Positions 28,113 through 38,828 of a stretch of DNA of 64,000 nucleotides are shown here, piece after piece. The stretch comes from Luteibacter aegosomatissinici (GTDB lineage Bacteria > Pseudomonadota > Gammaproteobacteria > Xanthomonadales > Rhodanobacteraceae). A program made the position numbers and the translations under genes. Under the pieces are notes generated by a model. That model did not search any database, was not told where the DNA came from, and saw only the letters and a program-made list of their open reading frames with translations. Location: NCBI RefSeq assembly GCF_023078495.1, contig NZ_CP095742.1, forward strand, positions 1,426,001-1,490,000, read 5' to 3'. Positions within the stretch are counted from its first letter, which is position 1. Each line of letters opens with the position of its first letter.

Positions 28113-29989
28113 TCGCCGACATCCATGCCTGGCTCGACGAAGCCACCGGCAACGGCGTGTTGCGGCCGATGGACCGTGCTTTCGCGCGTTTTCTTGGCAC
28201 GCTTGACCCGAACGTCGATGCGCGCGTCCTCGCTGCGGCGGCGCTGCTCAGCCGCGAACTTGCCGACGGGCATATCTGCGTCGATATCGCGACCCTGGGA
28301 GAACGTGAGCCAGGCCTCGCCGACGCCGAAGCGTGGCTCGCGGGTACGCCCCTGGTCGCCTCGCCCGCCGGCGACACCGCGGCGCCCCTCGTGCTTGATG
28401 GCACGTTGCTCTACCTGCGCCGCTTCTGGCGTGATGAAGCACGCGTGGCGGAGGCCATTCTTGATCGCCTCACGCCGCTACCGGACCTGCCCGGCCTGCG
28501 CGGCGAACTGGATCGCCTGTTCGCTAGCGGCGAGAAGAGCATCGACTGGCAGAAGGTGGCCTGCGCCATCGCCGTGCGCAGTGCCTTTGCCGTGATCACG
28601 GGCGGCCCGGGCACGGGTAAGACGACCACCGTCGTGCGCTTGCTCGGTTTGTTGCAGACCTTGGCGGCGAAGGGTGGTGAACCACGCCTGCGTATCCGCC
28701 TGGCCGCCCCCACGGGCAAGGCGGCAGCTCGCCTCAACGCATCCATTGCCGCGCAGGTGGCTGAGCTGGATGTCGACGCGACGGTGCGCGAAGGCATCCC
28801 GGCAGAGGTCACGACGCTGCATCGCCTGCTTGGCAGCCGGCCCGACACACGTACCTTCCATTACAACGCCGACAACCCGTTGCATCTGGATGTGCTCGTC
28901 ATCGATGAGGCCTCGATGATCGATCTCGAGATGATGGCCGCGACATTCGAGGCGCTGCCGCGGGGCGCCCGGCTTATCCTGCTGGGCGACAAGGACCAGC
29001 TCTCGTCGGTGGAGGCGGGTGCGGTGCTCGGCGATCTCTGTGCCCGCGCCGAAGCAGGCCATTACGACGCTGGGACGCGTGCGTGGCTTCGCGAGGTGGC
29101 GGGTGCCGATGTCGAGGCATGGACGGACGACGCCTCGGCGTGGCGCCTCGACCAGCGGGTCACGATGCTTCGCCACAGCCGGCGTTTCGGTAGCGATAGT
29201 GGTATCGGCGCCTTGGCGACCGCGATCAACCAGGGCGATGCCCGGGCGGTGGCCACGGCGTTCGACGGCCGTTTCGCCGACATCGCCCGGCTTGGGGCCA
29301 CGGCGGCAGGTGTAGCCGCCCTCGCCATCGATGGGCGCGGCGACGCCCCGGGGTACCGGCACTACCTGGAGTGGATCAAGGCGAACCGGCCGGCCGCCGG
29401 TGCCGGTGATGACGCCCATGCCGCGTGGGGCCGGGGCGCGCTGCAAGCCTACGGCCGGTTCCAGCTGCTTTGCGCGACGCGCCAGGGTGATCTTGGCGTA
29501 GCGGGCCAGAACGAGCGCATTGTGCAGGGATTGTTCGAGCGGCAGCTCATTCCGGCGGCCCTGGGTGGGTGGTTCGAGGGGCGGCCCGTTATCGTGGCTC
29601 GCAACGATTACGCGCTGGGCCTGATGAACGGCGATATTGGCGTCACGCTGGCGCTGCCGGACGGGCAGGGCGGCAACGTGCTGCGCGTTGCGTTCCTCGT
29701 CATGGACGACACGGGCGGTGAACGGCTCCGTTTCGTCACACCCAGCCGGCTCACGGCCATTGAAACGGTGTACGCCATGTCGGTGCACAAATCGCAGGGC
29801 TCCGAGTTCGAGCACGCGGCGCTGGCCCTGCCGCCGGAGCCCTCGCCCGTGCTTACCCGCGAACTGGTGTATACCGGCGTCACTCGCGCGCGGCGCCATT
29901 TCACGCTGCTGGCGGCGGCCGACATCCTGGCGTATGCGGTGGGGCGGAAGACGAAGCGGGCTTCGGGGTTGCTGGGCAGGCTGGGGTGA
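28109..29989 (+). CDS. recD: Exodeoxyribonuclease V, alpha subunit
   Basis: The 626-residue RecD (E. coli 608 aa) is the 5'-3' SF1B helicase of RecBCD. Walker A is GGPGTGKTTT (about 165-174), Walker B is LVIDEASMIDLEMM, and motif III is LLGDKDQLSSVEAGAVLGDL. The C-terminal motif YAMSVHKSQGSEF then YTGVTRARRHF closes the helicase. It starts at ATG 28109 in an ATGA overlap with recB and ends the operon. A REP sequence, then the thrS promoter, follow immediately, and no separate terminator is seen before them. Confidence 0.96.
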   Translation: MIADIHAWLDEATGNGVLRPMDRAFARFLGTLDPNVDARVLAAAALLSRELADGHICVDIATLGEREPGLADAEAWLAGTPLVASPAGDTAAPLVLDGTLLYLRRFWRDEARVAEAILDRLTPLPDLPGLRGELDRLFASGEKSIDWQKVACAIAVRSAFAVITGGPGTGKTTTVVRLLGLLQTLAAKGGEPRLRIRLAAPTGKAAARLNASIAAQVAELDVDATVREGIPAEVTTLHRLLGSRPDTRTFHYNADNPLHLDVLVIDEASMIDLEMMAATFEALPRGARLILLGDKDQLSSVEAGAVLGDLCARAEAGHYDAGTRAWLREVAGADVEAWTDDASAWRLDQRVTMLRHSRRFGSDSGIGALATAINQGDARAVATAFDGRFADIARLGATAAGVAALAIDGRGDAPGYRHYLEWIKANRPAAGAGDDAHAAWGRGALQAYGRFQLLCATRQGDLGVAGQNERIVQGLFERQLIPAALGGWFEGRPVIVARNDYALGLMNGDIGVTLALPDGQGGNVLRVAFLVMDDTGGERLRFVTPSRLTAIETVYAMSVHKSQGSEFEHAALALPPEPSPVLTRELVYTGVTRARRHFTLLAAADILAYAVGRKTKRASGLLGRLG

Positions 29990-29993
29990 GCCT

Positions 29994-30017
29994 ATCGCGC
30001 GCAAGCGCGCTCCTACA
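29994..30017 (-). repeat. Short REP-type palindrome (family a)
   Basis: Reverse copy of the 24-bp repeat (ATCGCGCGCAAGCGCGCTCC...), five bases after the recD stop. It may protect the 3' end of the recCBD message. Confidence 0.8.
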
Positions 30018-30025
30018 TCTCTTAT

Positions 30026-30054
30026 TTGACAGTTGCCCCTGCAAGACTTAGTTT
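30026..30054 (+). promoter_or_regulatory. Probable sigma-70 promoter of the thrS operon
   Basis: A perfect TTGACA (30026-30031), 17 bases of spacer, and TAGTTT (30049-30054). It lies about 155 bases before the thrS start, leaving a long leader with a hairpin at 30167-30189. Confidence 0.6.
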
Positions 30055-30111
30055 TAAGGCAGTAACCCCAACGAAAAGGTGGCCCGCGGTAACGCCGGCC
30101 GAGTGTGCGAC

Positions 30112-30138
30112 ATGCGGACTACGCGCTTTCCAACCTGA
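30112..30138 (+). CDS. Possible threonine-rich leader peptide of thrS
   Basis: A nine-codon frame, ATG CGG ACT ACG CGC TTT CCA ACC TGA, would encode MRTTRFPT, with three Thr codons of eight. It lies between the predicted promoter and the terminator-like hairpin that precede thrS. There is no good ribosome-binding site before it and no clear antiterminator. It is reported only as a candidate attenuation leader; chance is a real alternative. Confidence 0.22.
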   Translation: MRTTRFPT

Positions 30139-30166
30139 GCCCCCGCCACGTCTTCGTTGATACCCG

Positions 30167-30189
30167 AAGGGCGCATGGCGCCCTTTTTG
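30167..30189 (+). terminator. Terminator-like hairpin in the thrS leader
   Basis: The stem AAGGGCGC / GCGCCCTT with an ATG loop runs into five T residues, 20 bases before the thrS start. Because it lies downstream of the predicted thrS promoter it may act as an attenuator. Alternatively it simply ends recD transcription. Confidence 0.7.
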
Positions 30190-30209
30190 TTTGCCCGGAA
30201 TTCGCTCCC

Positions 30210-32111
30210 ATGATCCAGATCACGCTACCCGACGGCAGCCAGCGGCCGTTCGACCACCCCGTTTCCGTACAGGATGTCGCCGCCTCGATTGGCGCCGGCC
30301 TCGCCAAGGCCACCCTGGCCGGCAAGGTCGATGGCAAGCTCGTGGACTCCAGCTTCAGCATCGACCACGACGCGAAGCTCGAGATCATCACCGAGAAGAG
30401 CCCCGAGGCACTCGATATCCTGCGCCATTCCACGGCCCACCTGCTGGGCCAGGCCGTGCAGCGCCTGTTTCCCGGCGCGCAGGTCACGATCGGCCCGGTG
30501 ATCGACAATGGCTTTTACTACGACTTCGCGTACGAGCGGCCCTTCACCCCGGATGACCTCGAGGCCATCCAGGCGGAGATGGAAAAGATCGTGAAAGAGC
30601 AGATCCCCGTCACGCGCTCGGTGAAGAGCCGCGATGAGGCGATCACGTTCTTCCGCAACATGGGCGAGGAATACAAGGCCCAGATCATTGAAAGCATCCC
30701 GGCGAACGAAGAGCTCTCGCTCTACACCCAGGGTGAGTTCACCGACCTGTGCCGCGGCCCGCATGTGGCCAACACGGGCAAGCTGCGCGCGTTCAAGCTG
30801 ATGAAGGTGGCCGGCGCCTACTGGCGTGGCGATTCCAACAACGAGATGCTCACCCGCATCTACGGCACCTCGTGGCTGAACGACAAGGACCTCAAGGCCT
30901 ACCTGCACCAGCTCGAAGAGGCCGAAAAGCGCGACCACCGCCGCATCGGCAAGCAGCTCGACCTGTTCCATATGCAGGAAGAAGCGCCGGGCATGATTTT
31001 CTGGCACCCCAAGGGCTGGGCCATCTGGCAGGCCGTGGAGCAGTACGTCCGCGGCGTGTACAAGAAGAGTGGCTACCAGGAAGTGCGCGGCCCCCAGATC
31101 ATGGACGTGAGCCTGTGGAAGAAATCCGGCCACTGGGATAACTACCACGAGAACATGTTCTTCACCGAGTCGGAAAAGCGCACGTATGCGCTGAAGCCGA
31201 TGAACTGCCCTGGCCACATCCAGATCTTCAACACCAACCTGCATAGCTACCGCGACCTGCCGATTCGTTACGGCGAGTTCGGTGGCTGCCACCGCAACGA
31301 GCCCTCGGGCGCGCTGCACGGCATCATGCGCGTGCGTGCATTCACCCAGGACGATGGCCACATCTTCTGCACCCCCGGCCAGATCGAGGGCGAAGTGGCG
31401 GCATTCCACGCCCAGGCGATGAAGGTCTATGAGGACTTCGGGTTCAACGACATCGCCATGAAGATCGCCCTGCGCCCGGAAAAGCGCATCGGCAAGGACG
31501 AGGTGTGGGACAAGGCGGAGGATGCGCTGCGCAAGGCCCTCTCCGCCGCCGGCGTGGAGTGGGAAGAGCTGCCGGGCGAGGGCGCTTTCTACGGCCCCAA
31601 GATCGAGTACCACATGAAGGACTCGATCGGCCGGGCCTGGCAGGTGGGCACCATGCAGGTGGATTTCATGATGCCCGAGCGCCTGGGCGCCGAGTATGTG
31701 GATGAAAACAGCCAGCGCCAGCACCCGGTCATGCTGCACCGGGCGATCGTGGGCTCCATGGAGCGCTTCATCGGCATCCTGATCGAGCACCACGCCGGCT
31801 TGCTTCCCACCTGGCTCGCCCCCATTCAGGCCGTGGCGTTCAGCATCACCGACGCGCAGGCCGATTACGTGCAAGACGTAGCGCAAGCCCTTGGCGGACA
31901 AGGTTTCAGGGTGAACTCTGATTTGCGCAACGAAAAGGTCGGATATAAAATCCGCGAGCACACGCTACAGAGGGTGCCGTATCTCATCGTGGTCGGCGAT
32001 CGCGAGAAGGAAACGGGTACCATATCGGTACGCACCCGCGGCGGAGAGGACCTGGGCAACATGACCGTGGCCCAGTTCGCCGAACGTTTGGAAGCCGAGA
32101 CCCGCCGCTAG
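30210..32111 (+). CDS. thrS: Threonyl-tRNA synthetase
   Basis: The 633-residue class II synthetase charges tRNA-Thr. Domains in order: TGS (1-62, [20 protein letters not shown]), editing domain with the zinc-like HxxxH motif ([11 protein letters not shown] near 74), catalytic core with [31 protein letters not shown] and [13 protein letters not shown] (Cys/His/His zinc site), and the anticodon-binding domain (about 535-630). ATG 30210 was chosen because the TGS domain starts there; the in-frame upstream codons from 30105 are not conserved and cross the leader hairpin. It is the first gene of the translation operon. Confidence 0.97.
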   Translation: MIQITLPDGSQRPFDHPVSVQDVAASIGAGLAKATLAGKVDGKLVDSSFSIDHDAKLEIITEKSPEALDILRHSTAHLLGQAVQRLFPGAQVTIGPVIDNGFYYDFAYERPFTPDDLEAIQAEMEKIVKEQIPVTRSVKSRDEAITFFRNMGEEYKAQIIESIPANEELSLYTQGEFTDLCRGPHVANTGKLRAFKLMKVAGAYWRGDSNNEMLTRIYGTSWLNDKDLKAYLHQLEEAEKRDHRRIGKQLDLFHMQEEAPGMIFWHPKGWAIWQAVEQYVRGVYKKSGYQEVRGPQIMDVSLWKKSGHWDNYHENMFFTESEKRTYALKPMNCPGHIQIFNTNLHSYRDLPIRYGEFGGCHRNEPSGALHGIMRVRAFTQDDGHIFCTPGQIEGEVAAFHAQAMKVYEDFGFNDIAMKIALRPEKRIGKDEVWDKAEDALRKALSAAGVEWEELPGEGAFYGPKIEYHMKDSIGRAWQVGTMQVDFMMPERLGAEYVDENSQRQHPVMLHRAIVGSMERFIGILIEHHAGLLPTWLAPIQAVAFSITDAQADYVQDVAQALGGQGFRVNSDLRNEKVGYKIREHTLQRVPYLIVVGDREKETGTISVRTRGGEDLGNMTVAQFAERLEAETRR

Positions 32112-32155
32112 GCCGCGGGTCCGGTATTGAGATAATTCTTCTGGAGGATAGCGGT

Positions 32156-32683
32156 ATCGCTACGACCGATAACAAGGGCAATCGCAAGAACAATGAGATC
32201 CGCGTGCCGAAAGTGCGCGTACTGGGTCCTGAGGGCGAGCAGCTGGGCATCATGGATACCCGTGAAGCCATCCGCCGCGCCGAGGAGGACGGTCTCGATC
32301 TCGTCGAAATCCAGCCGAACGGCGATCCGCCGGTCTGCAAGATCATGGATTACGGCAAGTTCAAGTTCGAAGCCCAGAAGAAGGCCTCGGCTGCCAAGAA
32401 GAAGCAAAAGCAGGTTGAAATCAAGGAAGTGAAGTTCCGCCCGGTCACCGACGTGGGCGATTACGACATCAAGCTCCGCAAGATGCGCGAGTTCCTTGAG
32501 GAGGGCGACAAGGTCAAGGTCACGATCCGTTTCCGTGGCCGCGAAATGTCCCACCAGGACCTGGGCCAGAACCTGGCCAAGAAGATCCAGACCGATATCG
32601 GCGAAGACGGCGTGGTGGAGTCCTTCCCCCGCCTGGAAGGCCGCCAGATGGTCATGATGATCGGCCCGAAGAAAAAGGTCTGA
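32156..32683 (+). CDS. infC: Translation initiation factor IF-3, AUC start
   Basis: The 175-residue IF-3 binds the 30S subunit, prevents premature 50S joining and proofreads start codons. Conserved blocks are NEIRVPKVRVLGPEGEQLGI (N domain), the lysine-rich linker KKASAAKKKQKQVEIKEV, and KIRFRG-like VTIRFRGREMSHQD in the C domain. No ATG fits the N-terminus. The frame starts at ATC 32156, eight bases after GGAGG (32143-32147), encoding (M)ATTDNKGNRKNEIR. IF-3 discriminates against such non-canonical codons, giving autoregulation as with AUU in E. coli. A GTG at 32204 would remove conserved residues. It follows thrS by 44 bases. Confidence 0.93.
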   Translation: MATTDNKGNRKNNEIRVPKVRVLGPEGEQLGIMDTREAIRRAEEDGLDLVEIQPNGDPPVCKIMDYGKFKFEAQKKASAAKKKQKQVEIKEVKFRPVTDVGDYDIKLRKMREFLEEGDKVKVTIRFRGREMSHQDLGQNLAKKIQTDIGEDGVVESFPRLEGRQMVMMIGPKKKV

Positions 32684-32688
32684 TCACG

Positions 32689-32715
32689 AAAAGGGCGCTC
32701 CGGCGCCCTTTTTGT
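32689..32715 (+). terminator. Terminator after infC
   Basis: The stem AAAAGGGCGC / GCGCCCTTTTT with a TCCG loop lies five bases past the infC stop. It probably gives partial termination before rpmI. Confidence 0.85.
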
Positions 32716-32802
32716 TAGTCGGCCCGGCTGCGCCGGGCCTGTGAGCCGGCCGCTGCCCGGCCTGCGAATCGCCAGGACAGGGCGGTGCCCGCCGTCTGAC
32801 GG

Positions 32803-32832
32803 TTGACGCTTCACGCTTTACGCACGTATCAT
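32803..32832 (+). promoter_or_regulatory. Probable internal promoter for rpmI-rplT
   Basis: TTGACG (32803-32808), an 18-base spacer and TATCAT (32827-32832). The 110-base leader that follows is GC-rich and could carry a ribosomal-protein control element, but I cannot identify a specific L20 site. Confidence 0.55.
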
Positions 32833-32943
32833 CGTCGGCTCGGCCCGTATGGATGGGCCGTGAACCGTCCCCGGCAGGAAGGAAAGCGCTGGCCCCTGGG
32901 CCCGCCGCCGGATCAGTCAGAAACCTGAAAAGGGAGCATTCCG

Positions 32944-33141
32944 ATGCCCAAGATCAAGACCAACCGGGCGGCTGCGAAGCGTTTTCGCAAGACCGCATCC
33001 GGCAAGTTCAAGGCCGGTCACGCCTTCAAGTCGCACATCCTGACCAAGAAGTCGACCAAGCGTAAGCGCGGCCTGCGCGCTCCCAACCACGTCAAGCCGT
33101 GCGACACCAAGGGTGTGGCTCGGATGCTGCCGTATCTCTAA
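32944..33141 (+). CDS. rpmI: 50S ribosomal protein L35
   Basis: A 65-residue basic protein, typical in length and sequence for bL35: [27 protein letters not shown] and the ending MLPYL. ATG 32944 follows AAAGGGAG. rplT starts 13 bases after its stop, so the two are cotranscribed and probably coupled. Confidence 0.98.
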   Translation: MPKIKTNRAAAKRFRKTASGKFKAGHAFKSHILTKKSTKRKRGLRAPNHVKPCDTKGVARMLPYL

Positions 33142-33154
33142 GGGAGACTAAGTC

Positions 33155-33514
33155 ATGGCACGTGTTAAGCGCGGCGTTACCGCCCGTCGTCGTCACAAGA
33201 AGATCATCGGCCGTGCGAAGGGCTACTACAACGCCCGCCGCAAGGTATTCCGCGTAGCTAACCAGGCCGTCATCAAGGCCGGTCAGTACGCCTACATCGG
33301 CCGCAAGCAGCGCAAGCGTCAGTTCCGCGCGCTGTGGATCGTCCGTATCAACGCAGCAGCCCGCCAGTTCGGCCTGTCGTACAGCCGCCTGATCAATGGT
33401 CTGGCCAAGGCGAACATCTCGGTCGACCGCAAGGTCCTCGCCGACCTCGCCGTGCACGATATCAAGGCGTTTGGCGCTATCGCAGAGAAGGCCAAGGCCA
33501 GTCTGGCTGCGTAA
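33155..33514 (+). CDS. rplT: 50S ribosomal protein L20
   Basis: The 119-residue bL20, essential for early 50S assembly and in other Gammaproteobacteria an autoregulator of rpmI-rplT. Recognised by [37 protein letters not shown], and [17 protein letters not shown] 33155 follows AAGGGAGA. A hairpin separates it from pheS. Confidence 0.98.
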   Translation: MARVKRGVTARRRHKKIIGRAKGYYNARRKVFRVANQAVIKAGQYAYIGRKQRKRQFRALWIVRINAAARQFGLSYSRLINGLAKANISVDRKVLADLAVHDIKAFGAIAEKAKASLAA

Positions 33515-33536
33515 TCCGCTTTACCACGCGCGGTAG

Positions 33537-34607
<1,071 letters not shown>

Positions 34608-34642
34608 TCCCACGCTGCCCTTAACGCATACGAGTCGCTCCC

Positions 34643-37024
34643 ATGAAATTCTCTGAAAACTGGCTGCGTGAACTGGTAAGCATCGACGCGGATCGCGCGG
34701 CGCTGGTGCATGCGCTGACCATGTCGGGCCTGGAAGTCGAAGAGGTCACCGCCCTGGGCGATGGCCTCGGCGGCGTGGTCGTTGCCGAGATCGTCGAAGC
34801 CACCAAGCACCCCGAAGCCGACCGCCTGCAGGTATGCAAGGTGGATGCAGGGCAGGGCGAGTTGCTGCAGATCGTCTGCGGCGCGCCGAATGCCCGCGTC
34901 GGTATCCGGGTGCCCCTGGCCACCGTCGGTGCCAGCCTGCCGGGCGGCATCGCCATCAAGGCGGCCAAGCTGCGTGGCGTGGAATCGTTCGGCATGCTCT
35001 GCTCCGCGAAGGAGCTGGGTATCGATGCCGATGCGTCGGGCCTGCTCGAGCTCCCGGCCGATGCGCCGGTGGGCAAGGCGCTTGCCGAGTACCTGGGCCT
35101 GCCCGACGCCAGCATCGAGCTGAAGATCACCCCGAACCGCCCTGACGTGCTTGGCCTCAACGGCCTGGCCCATGACGTGGCCGCGCTGTTCGGCAGCCAT
35201 GTGCAGGCGACCGGTACGACCGAAGTGGCCGCAACCATCGGCAGCACGCGTGGCGTGAAGCTTGAAGCGGGTGCCGATGCCCCGCGCTACCTCGGCCGCA
35301 TTATCGAAGGCGTCGACACCACCGCGGCGACGCCGCTGTGGATGGCTGAGCGCCTGCGTCGTTCGGGCCTGCGCCCGATCAGCCCGGTCGTCGATGTCAC
35401 CAACTACGTGATGATGGAGCTGGGCCAGCCGCTGCACGCGTTCGACAACGACCAGCTCGCCGGCTCGGTCGTCGTGCGCCACGCAGAGCAGGGTGAAACG
35501 CTCAAGCTGCTCGATGGCAGCGAAGCGAAGCTCGATCCCTCGTTCGTCGTCATCGCCGATGAAGGCAAGGCCCTCGCCGTCGCGGGCGTCATGGGCGGCT
35601 TCGATTCGCGCGTGACCGATGCCACCCGCAACGTATTCCTGGAGGCCGCGCACTTCGCGCCGGCCGCCATCATGGGCCGTGCCCGCAAGCTCGGCATGCA
35701 CACCGACGCCTCGCACCGTTTCGAGCGTGGCGTGGATCCGGCGCTGCCCAAGCGTGCGATCGAGCGCGCCACCGAGTTGCTGATCCAGATCGCCGGCGGC
35801 AACGCTGGCCCAGTGGTCGTGGCCGAGCGTGGCGAAGACCTGCGCGAACACGCACCGGTGCTGCTGCGTCATGCCCGCCTGCGTCGCGTGCTGGGTATCG
35901 ACGTCGCCGCGTCCGAGGTCACTCGCATCTTCACCGCCCTCGGTATGGGCGTCGAAGAGATCGCGGATGGCTGGAAGGTCACCCCGCCGAGCAGCCGCTT
36001 CGATATCGAGATCGAAGAGGACCTGATCGAGGAAGTGGCCCGTATCCACGGCTACGAGCGCATCCCGACCACCACGCCGGCGGGCAAGATCGCGCTGGAG
36101 CCGGTGGCCGAGGCGCGCCTGCCGGAGATGGCCCTGCGCGACCAGCTCGCGGCCCGGGGCTACTTCGAGGCGGTGACGCTTTCGTTTGTCAGCGCCGACC
36201 TGCTCAAGACCTGGCACCTGGATGCCGGCTGGGTGCCGTTGGCCAACCCGCTTTCGGCGGACCTGGCCGTGATGCGCACCTCGCTGCTGCCGGGCCTGGT
36301 CGAGGCCCTGCGACATAACCGCGCGCGCCAGCAGGACCGCGTACGTCTGTTCGAAGTGGCGCGGAGCTTCCACGCTACCGGCGGTGCCCCGGACGAGATC
36401 GGCCGCGTGGCCGTCGTCGCCTCCGGCAGCGCCCGCGCGGAGCAGTGGGGCGAAGTCACGCGCCCGGTCGATTTCTTCGACCTGAAGGGTGACCTGGATG
36501 CGCTCATCGCCCACACGGGCGAGGCCCCGCTGTGGTCGGTGGATGCCGAGGGCCTGCCAGCGTGGCTGCACCCGGGCCGTAGCGCCCGCGTGCTGCGCGA
36601 TGGCCAGTCCGCCGGTTTCCTGGGCGCGCTGCACCCGGCCCTGGCCAAGGCCCTGGACCTGGGTCCGGATGTGTACGTGATGGAACTGGCGCTGGCGCCG
36701 ATCCTGTCGCGGCGCATGCCCAGCGCCTCCCGCGTGGCACGTTTCCCGGCGGTTCGCCGCGATATCGCCATGGACCTGCCCGAAGACGTGGCCTGGGCAA
36801 GCGTTGAGGGTGCCGTGCGCGCCGCCCTGGGCGAGGTCCTGAAGGAGGTTCGCCTGTTCGACCGCTACGTGGGCAAGGGCGTCGAGGAAGGGCGAAAGAG
36901 TCTCGCTATGGGCTTGATTTTACAGGACGCTTCACGCACCCTTACCGACGACGATGCCGACGCTTGCGTGGCAGACGCGGTGAAGGCATTGGAGCAAACA
37001 TGCAAGGCGAGATTGCGAGGATAA
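34643..37024 (+). CDS. pheT: Phenylalanyl-tRNA synthetase, beta subunit
   Basis: The 793-residue beta subunit (E. coli 795 aa). Domains: an EMAP-II-like tRNA-binding OB fold (about 40-150, [20 protein letters not shown]), the B3/B4 editing domain (about 210-390), B5 (about 405-475), an inactive synthetase-like core, and the C-terminal FDX-ACB anticodon-binding domain (about 700-793, [20 protein letters not shown]). ATG 34643 starts the conserved [12 protein letters not shown]. Its TAA lies one base before the ihfA ATG, so the two are translationally linked. Confidence 0.97.
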   Translation: MKFSENWLRELVSIDADRAALVHALTMSGLEVEEVTALGDGLGGVVVAEIVEATKHPEADRLQVCKVDAGQGELLQIVCGAPNARVGIRVPLATVGASLPGGIAIKAAKLRGVESFGMLCSAKELGIDADASGLLELPADAPVGKALAEYLGLPDASIELKITPNRPDVLGLNGLAHDVAALFGSHVQATGTTEVAATIGSTRGVKLEAGADAPRYLGRIIEGVDTTAATPLWMAERLRRSGLRPISPVVDVTNYVMMELGQPLHAFDNDQLAGSVVVRHAEQGETLKLLDGSEAKLDPSFVVIADEGKALAVAGVMGGFDSRVTDATRNVFLEAAHFAPAAIMGRARKLGMHTDASHRFERGVDPALPKRAIERATELLIQIAGGNAGPVVVAERGEDLREHAPVLLRHARLRRVLGIDVAASEVTRIFTALGMGVEEIADGWKVTPPSSRFDIEIEEDLIEEVARIHGYERIPTTTPAGKIALEPVAEARLPEMALRDQLAARGYFEAVTLSFVSADLLKTWHLDAGWVPLANPLSADLAVMRTSLLPGLVEALRHNRARQQDRVRLFEVARSFHATGGAPDEIGRVAVVASGSARAEQWGEVTRPVDFFDLKGDLDALIAHTGEAPLWSVDAEGLPAWLHPGRSARVLRDGQSAGFLGALHPALAKALDLGPDVYVMELALAPILSRRMPSASRVARFPAVRRDIAMDLPEDVAWASVEGAVRAALGEVLKEVRLFDRYVGKGVEEGRKSLAMGLILQDASRTLTDDDADACVADAVKALEQTCKARLRG

Positions 37025-37025
37025 G

Positions 37026-37325
37026 ATGGCGCTGACCAAGGCGGAAATGGCCGAGCGGCTTTTCCTCGACGTGGGCCTCAACAAGCGTGAGGCCAAGGAA
37101 TTCGTAGACGCCTATTTCGAGGTCGTCCGCGAAGCCCTTGAACGGGGTGAACAGGTGAAATTGTCGGGCTTCGGCAATTTCGATCTGCGGCAGAAGAATC
37201 AGCGGCCCGGTCGTAATCCGAAGACCGGCGAGGAAATCCCCATCTCGGCCCGGCGGGTTGTCACTTTCCGTCCTGGCCAGAAACTCAAGGTAAGAGTCGA
37301 GGGCTATGCTGGATCCAGGGAATAA
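37026..37325 (+). CDS. ihfA: Integration host factor, alpha subunit
   Basis: A 99-residue DNA-bending protein of the HU/IHF family. [20 protein letters not shown], the beta-arm [20 protein letters not shown] and the C-terminal helix are standard. It pairs with IhfB to bend DNA at specific sites in replication, recombination and sigma-54 promoters. The pheT-ihfA-merR order is conserved in many Gammaproteobacteria. Its 3' end overlaps the next gene by 20 bases. Confidence 0.98.
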   Translation: MALTKAEMAERLFLDVGLNKREAKEFVDAYFEVVREALERGEQVKLSGFGNFDLRQKNQRPGRNPKTGEEIPISARRVVTFRPGQKLKVRVEGYAGSRE

Positions 37326-37662
37326 CACCGAACTCCCCGCCATTCCGGCGAAGCGCTACTTCACCATTGGTGAGGTCAGCGAGCTTTGCGGCGTCAAGCC
37401 GCACGTACTTCGCTACTGGGAGCAGGAGTTTCCCGCCCTCAAGCCCGTCAAGCGCCGCGGCAACCGCCGCTATTACCAGCGCCACGATGTGCTCATGATC
37501 CGCCAGATTCGCTCGTTGCTGTACGACGAAGGCTTCACCATCACGGGCGCCCGCGCCCGTCTCGAGGGCCCCCAGGCCCGCGTGGAAGCCAGCATGTCGC
37601 ACCAGATCGTGCGCCAGGTTCGCCTGGAACTGGAAGAAGTACTTACGCTGCTCCGCCGCTGA
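37306..37662 (+). CDS. MerR-family transcriptional regulator
   Basis: A 118-residue protein with an N-terminal winged-helix MerR domain (about 16-85: [43 protein letters not shown]) followed by a short helix, without the Cys of metal sensors. It is the small MerR protein regularly encoded after ihfA in Proteobacteria; its regulon is not established. ATG 37306 lies inside ihfA, implying coupled translation. tRNA-Pro follows 48 bases after its stop. Confidence 0.92.
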   Translation: MLDPGNNTELPAIPAKRYFTIGEVSELCGVKPHVLRYWEQEFPALKPVKRRGNRRYYQRHDVLMIRQIRSLLYDEGFTITGARARLEGPQARVEASMSHQIVRQVRLELEEVLTLLRR

Positions 37663-37709
37663 TCCTGCTTCCGCAGGGCAGGGCGAAGCTGCTACAATCG
37701 TTAGCTCGT

Positions 37710-37786
37710 CGGGGTGTAGCGCAGCCTGGTAGCGCACTACGCTGGGGGTGTAGTGGTCGCGAGTTCGAATCTCGCCACCCCGACCA
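37710..37786 (+). tRNA. tRNA-Pro (anticodon GGG)
   Basis: A 77-nt cloverleaf: acceptor CGGGGTG / CACCCCG, D arm AGCGCAGCCTGGTAGCGC, anticodon loop CTGGGGG, T arm GAGTTCGAATCTC, and encoded CCA. Confidence 0.96.
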
Positions 37787-37794
37787 TTATTCGA

Positions 37795-37825
37795 AAAGGC
37801 GTCCCACTGGGGCGCCTTTTTCTTT
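37795..37825 (+). terminator. Terminator after tRNA-Pro
   Basis: The imperfect stem AAAGGCGTCCC / GGGGCGCCTTT with a short loop is followed by TTTTTCTTT. Confidence 0.85.
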
Positions 37826-37949
37826 GCCTGCGTTCCGCCTATGCTGCGGCAGCTGGCGCCGGCATGGCGCCCAAGGGGGCGATCGGACACCACCTGGTGG
37901 CGCGCAACGTGCCGCTGCATGCGTCCGCACATGGATTGGGGGGAGCGAG

Positions 37950-38390
37950 ATGGCAAGCAAGGGTAGCAACAAGCATTACTGGCTTTCGGAGCTGACCAAC
38001 CGCGCCGATGCACAGAAAGCCATGAAGGGCGGCGCGTTCGCTGCCTGGTTCGTAGCGGCTATCAACATCGGCATCGGTGCACTGATCATGTTCGCCGCGC
38101 CCGGATTAGGAAAGTCGGTCGGCCTCACCGGCGCCGCCATGATCGATGGCGTCATCTTCGCCGTGATCGGCATAAGCATCTGGCGCTATTCGTTCATCGG
38201 TGCGTGGGTGGGACTCGCCTTCTTCTCGCTGGAAAAGATCTACCAGTGGACGACGCAGCCCAAGAGCCTGACCGGCCTGGCACTCGCCGCGGCCATCTTG
38301 CTTGCCTTCATCAACGCGGTACGTGGCGCTATGGCATTGCGCCGCTTCAAGCGTGAGGAAGCGGCACTGGCCATCAGCGAAGCCTCGTGA
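37950..38390 (+). CDS. Four-helix membrane protein of unknown function
   Basis: A 146-residue protein with a basic N-terminus (MASKGSNKHYWLSELTNRAD) and about four transmembrane helices (near 28-50, 58-78, 80-98, 110-130). It ends in a charged cytoplasmic tail (RRFKREEAALAISE). No known family is recognised with confidence. ATG 37950 follows a GGGGGGAG ribosome-binding site. It stands alone between tRNA-Pro and a gene-poor stretch. Confidence 0.75.
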   Translation: MASKGSNKHYWLSELTNRADAQKAMKGGAFAAWFVAAINIGIGALIMFAAPGLGKSVGLTGAAMIDGVIFAVIGISIWRYSFIGAWVGLAFFSLEKIYQWTTQPKSLTGLALAAAILLAFINAVRGAMALRRFKREEAALAISEAS

Positions 38391-38429
38391 GGGCGATGCT
38401 GCCGTAGCACCGCATCGTCCTGAAACGAC

Positions 38430-38459
38430 GAAGCCCCCACGCATAAACGCAGGGGCTTC
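38430..38459. terminator. Hairpin, possible bidirectional terminator
   Basis: GAAGCCCC and GGGGCTTC pair across a 14-base loop, 40 bases after the membrane-protein gene. T residues are few on both strands. Confidence 0.4.
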
Positions 38460-38648
38460 CAAGGACAGGGCCGAAGAAAGCTTTCGCTTTCAGGCTATGG
38501 GGCAAGGTTGGGAGTGCTTGTCATCGCGAGCTCCACCTGCTGCAACTGCCGGGCCTGGAGGCCCCTCGTTGCAGACTCGCAGGTCGATTGTTCCCGACAG
38601 GATCGATCCTATCGATGCGCTTTCGCGAGCGTCAATGAGTTTCGCTGT

Positions 38649-38828
38649 TCAGGGCTCCGGGTGAGAAGGCCGGGGTAGTGGCTCGATGCCGGAATTCGTC
38701 AGAACTTCAGCAACTTCCGCTCTCAGGCCTTCATCCTTGAATGTTGCGGGCGAGATCTCGAGTAACGCCGCGAACGCGCGTTTCACTTTACGTAGAGTCT
38801 CAAGGTCCAGCTTTCCCGTTTCACGAAT
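38649..38828 (-). pseudogene. Remnant of an unrecognised gene (C-terminal fragment)
   Basis: About 59 codons read as a believable helical protein end (KLDLETLRKVKRAFAALLEI, GLRAEVAEVLTNSGIEPL) before a TGA. No start codon, SD or sensible N-terminus precedes it. Codon use (ACT CTA CGT AAA, TTA) is less GC-rich than neighbouring genes, which suggests imported, decaying DNA. The remainder of 38460-38948 shows nothing else I can support. Confidence 0.3.

Noticed and set aside
30105-30209. N-terminal extension of ThrS by 35 codons
   Set aside because: The extra codons cross the leader hairpin and precede the TGS domain start; there is no SD at 30105.
29994-30210. T-box riboswitch upstream of thrS
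   Set aside because: No T-box sequence, specifier-loop structure or antiterminator; T-boxes are also not expected in Gammaproteobacteria.
30225-31961. 578-codon minus-strand ORF opposite thrS
   Set aside because: Antisense shadow of a conserved synthetase gene.
32833-32943. L20-type autoregulatory leader before rpmI
   Set aside because: The leader is GC-rich and could fold, but I could not identify the specific helical junction that mimics the rRNA site.
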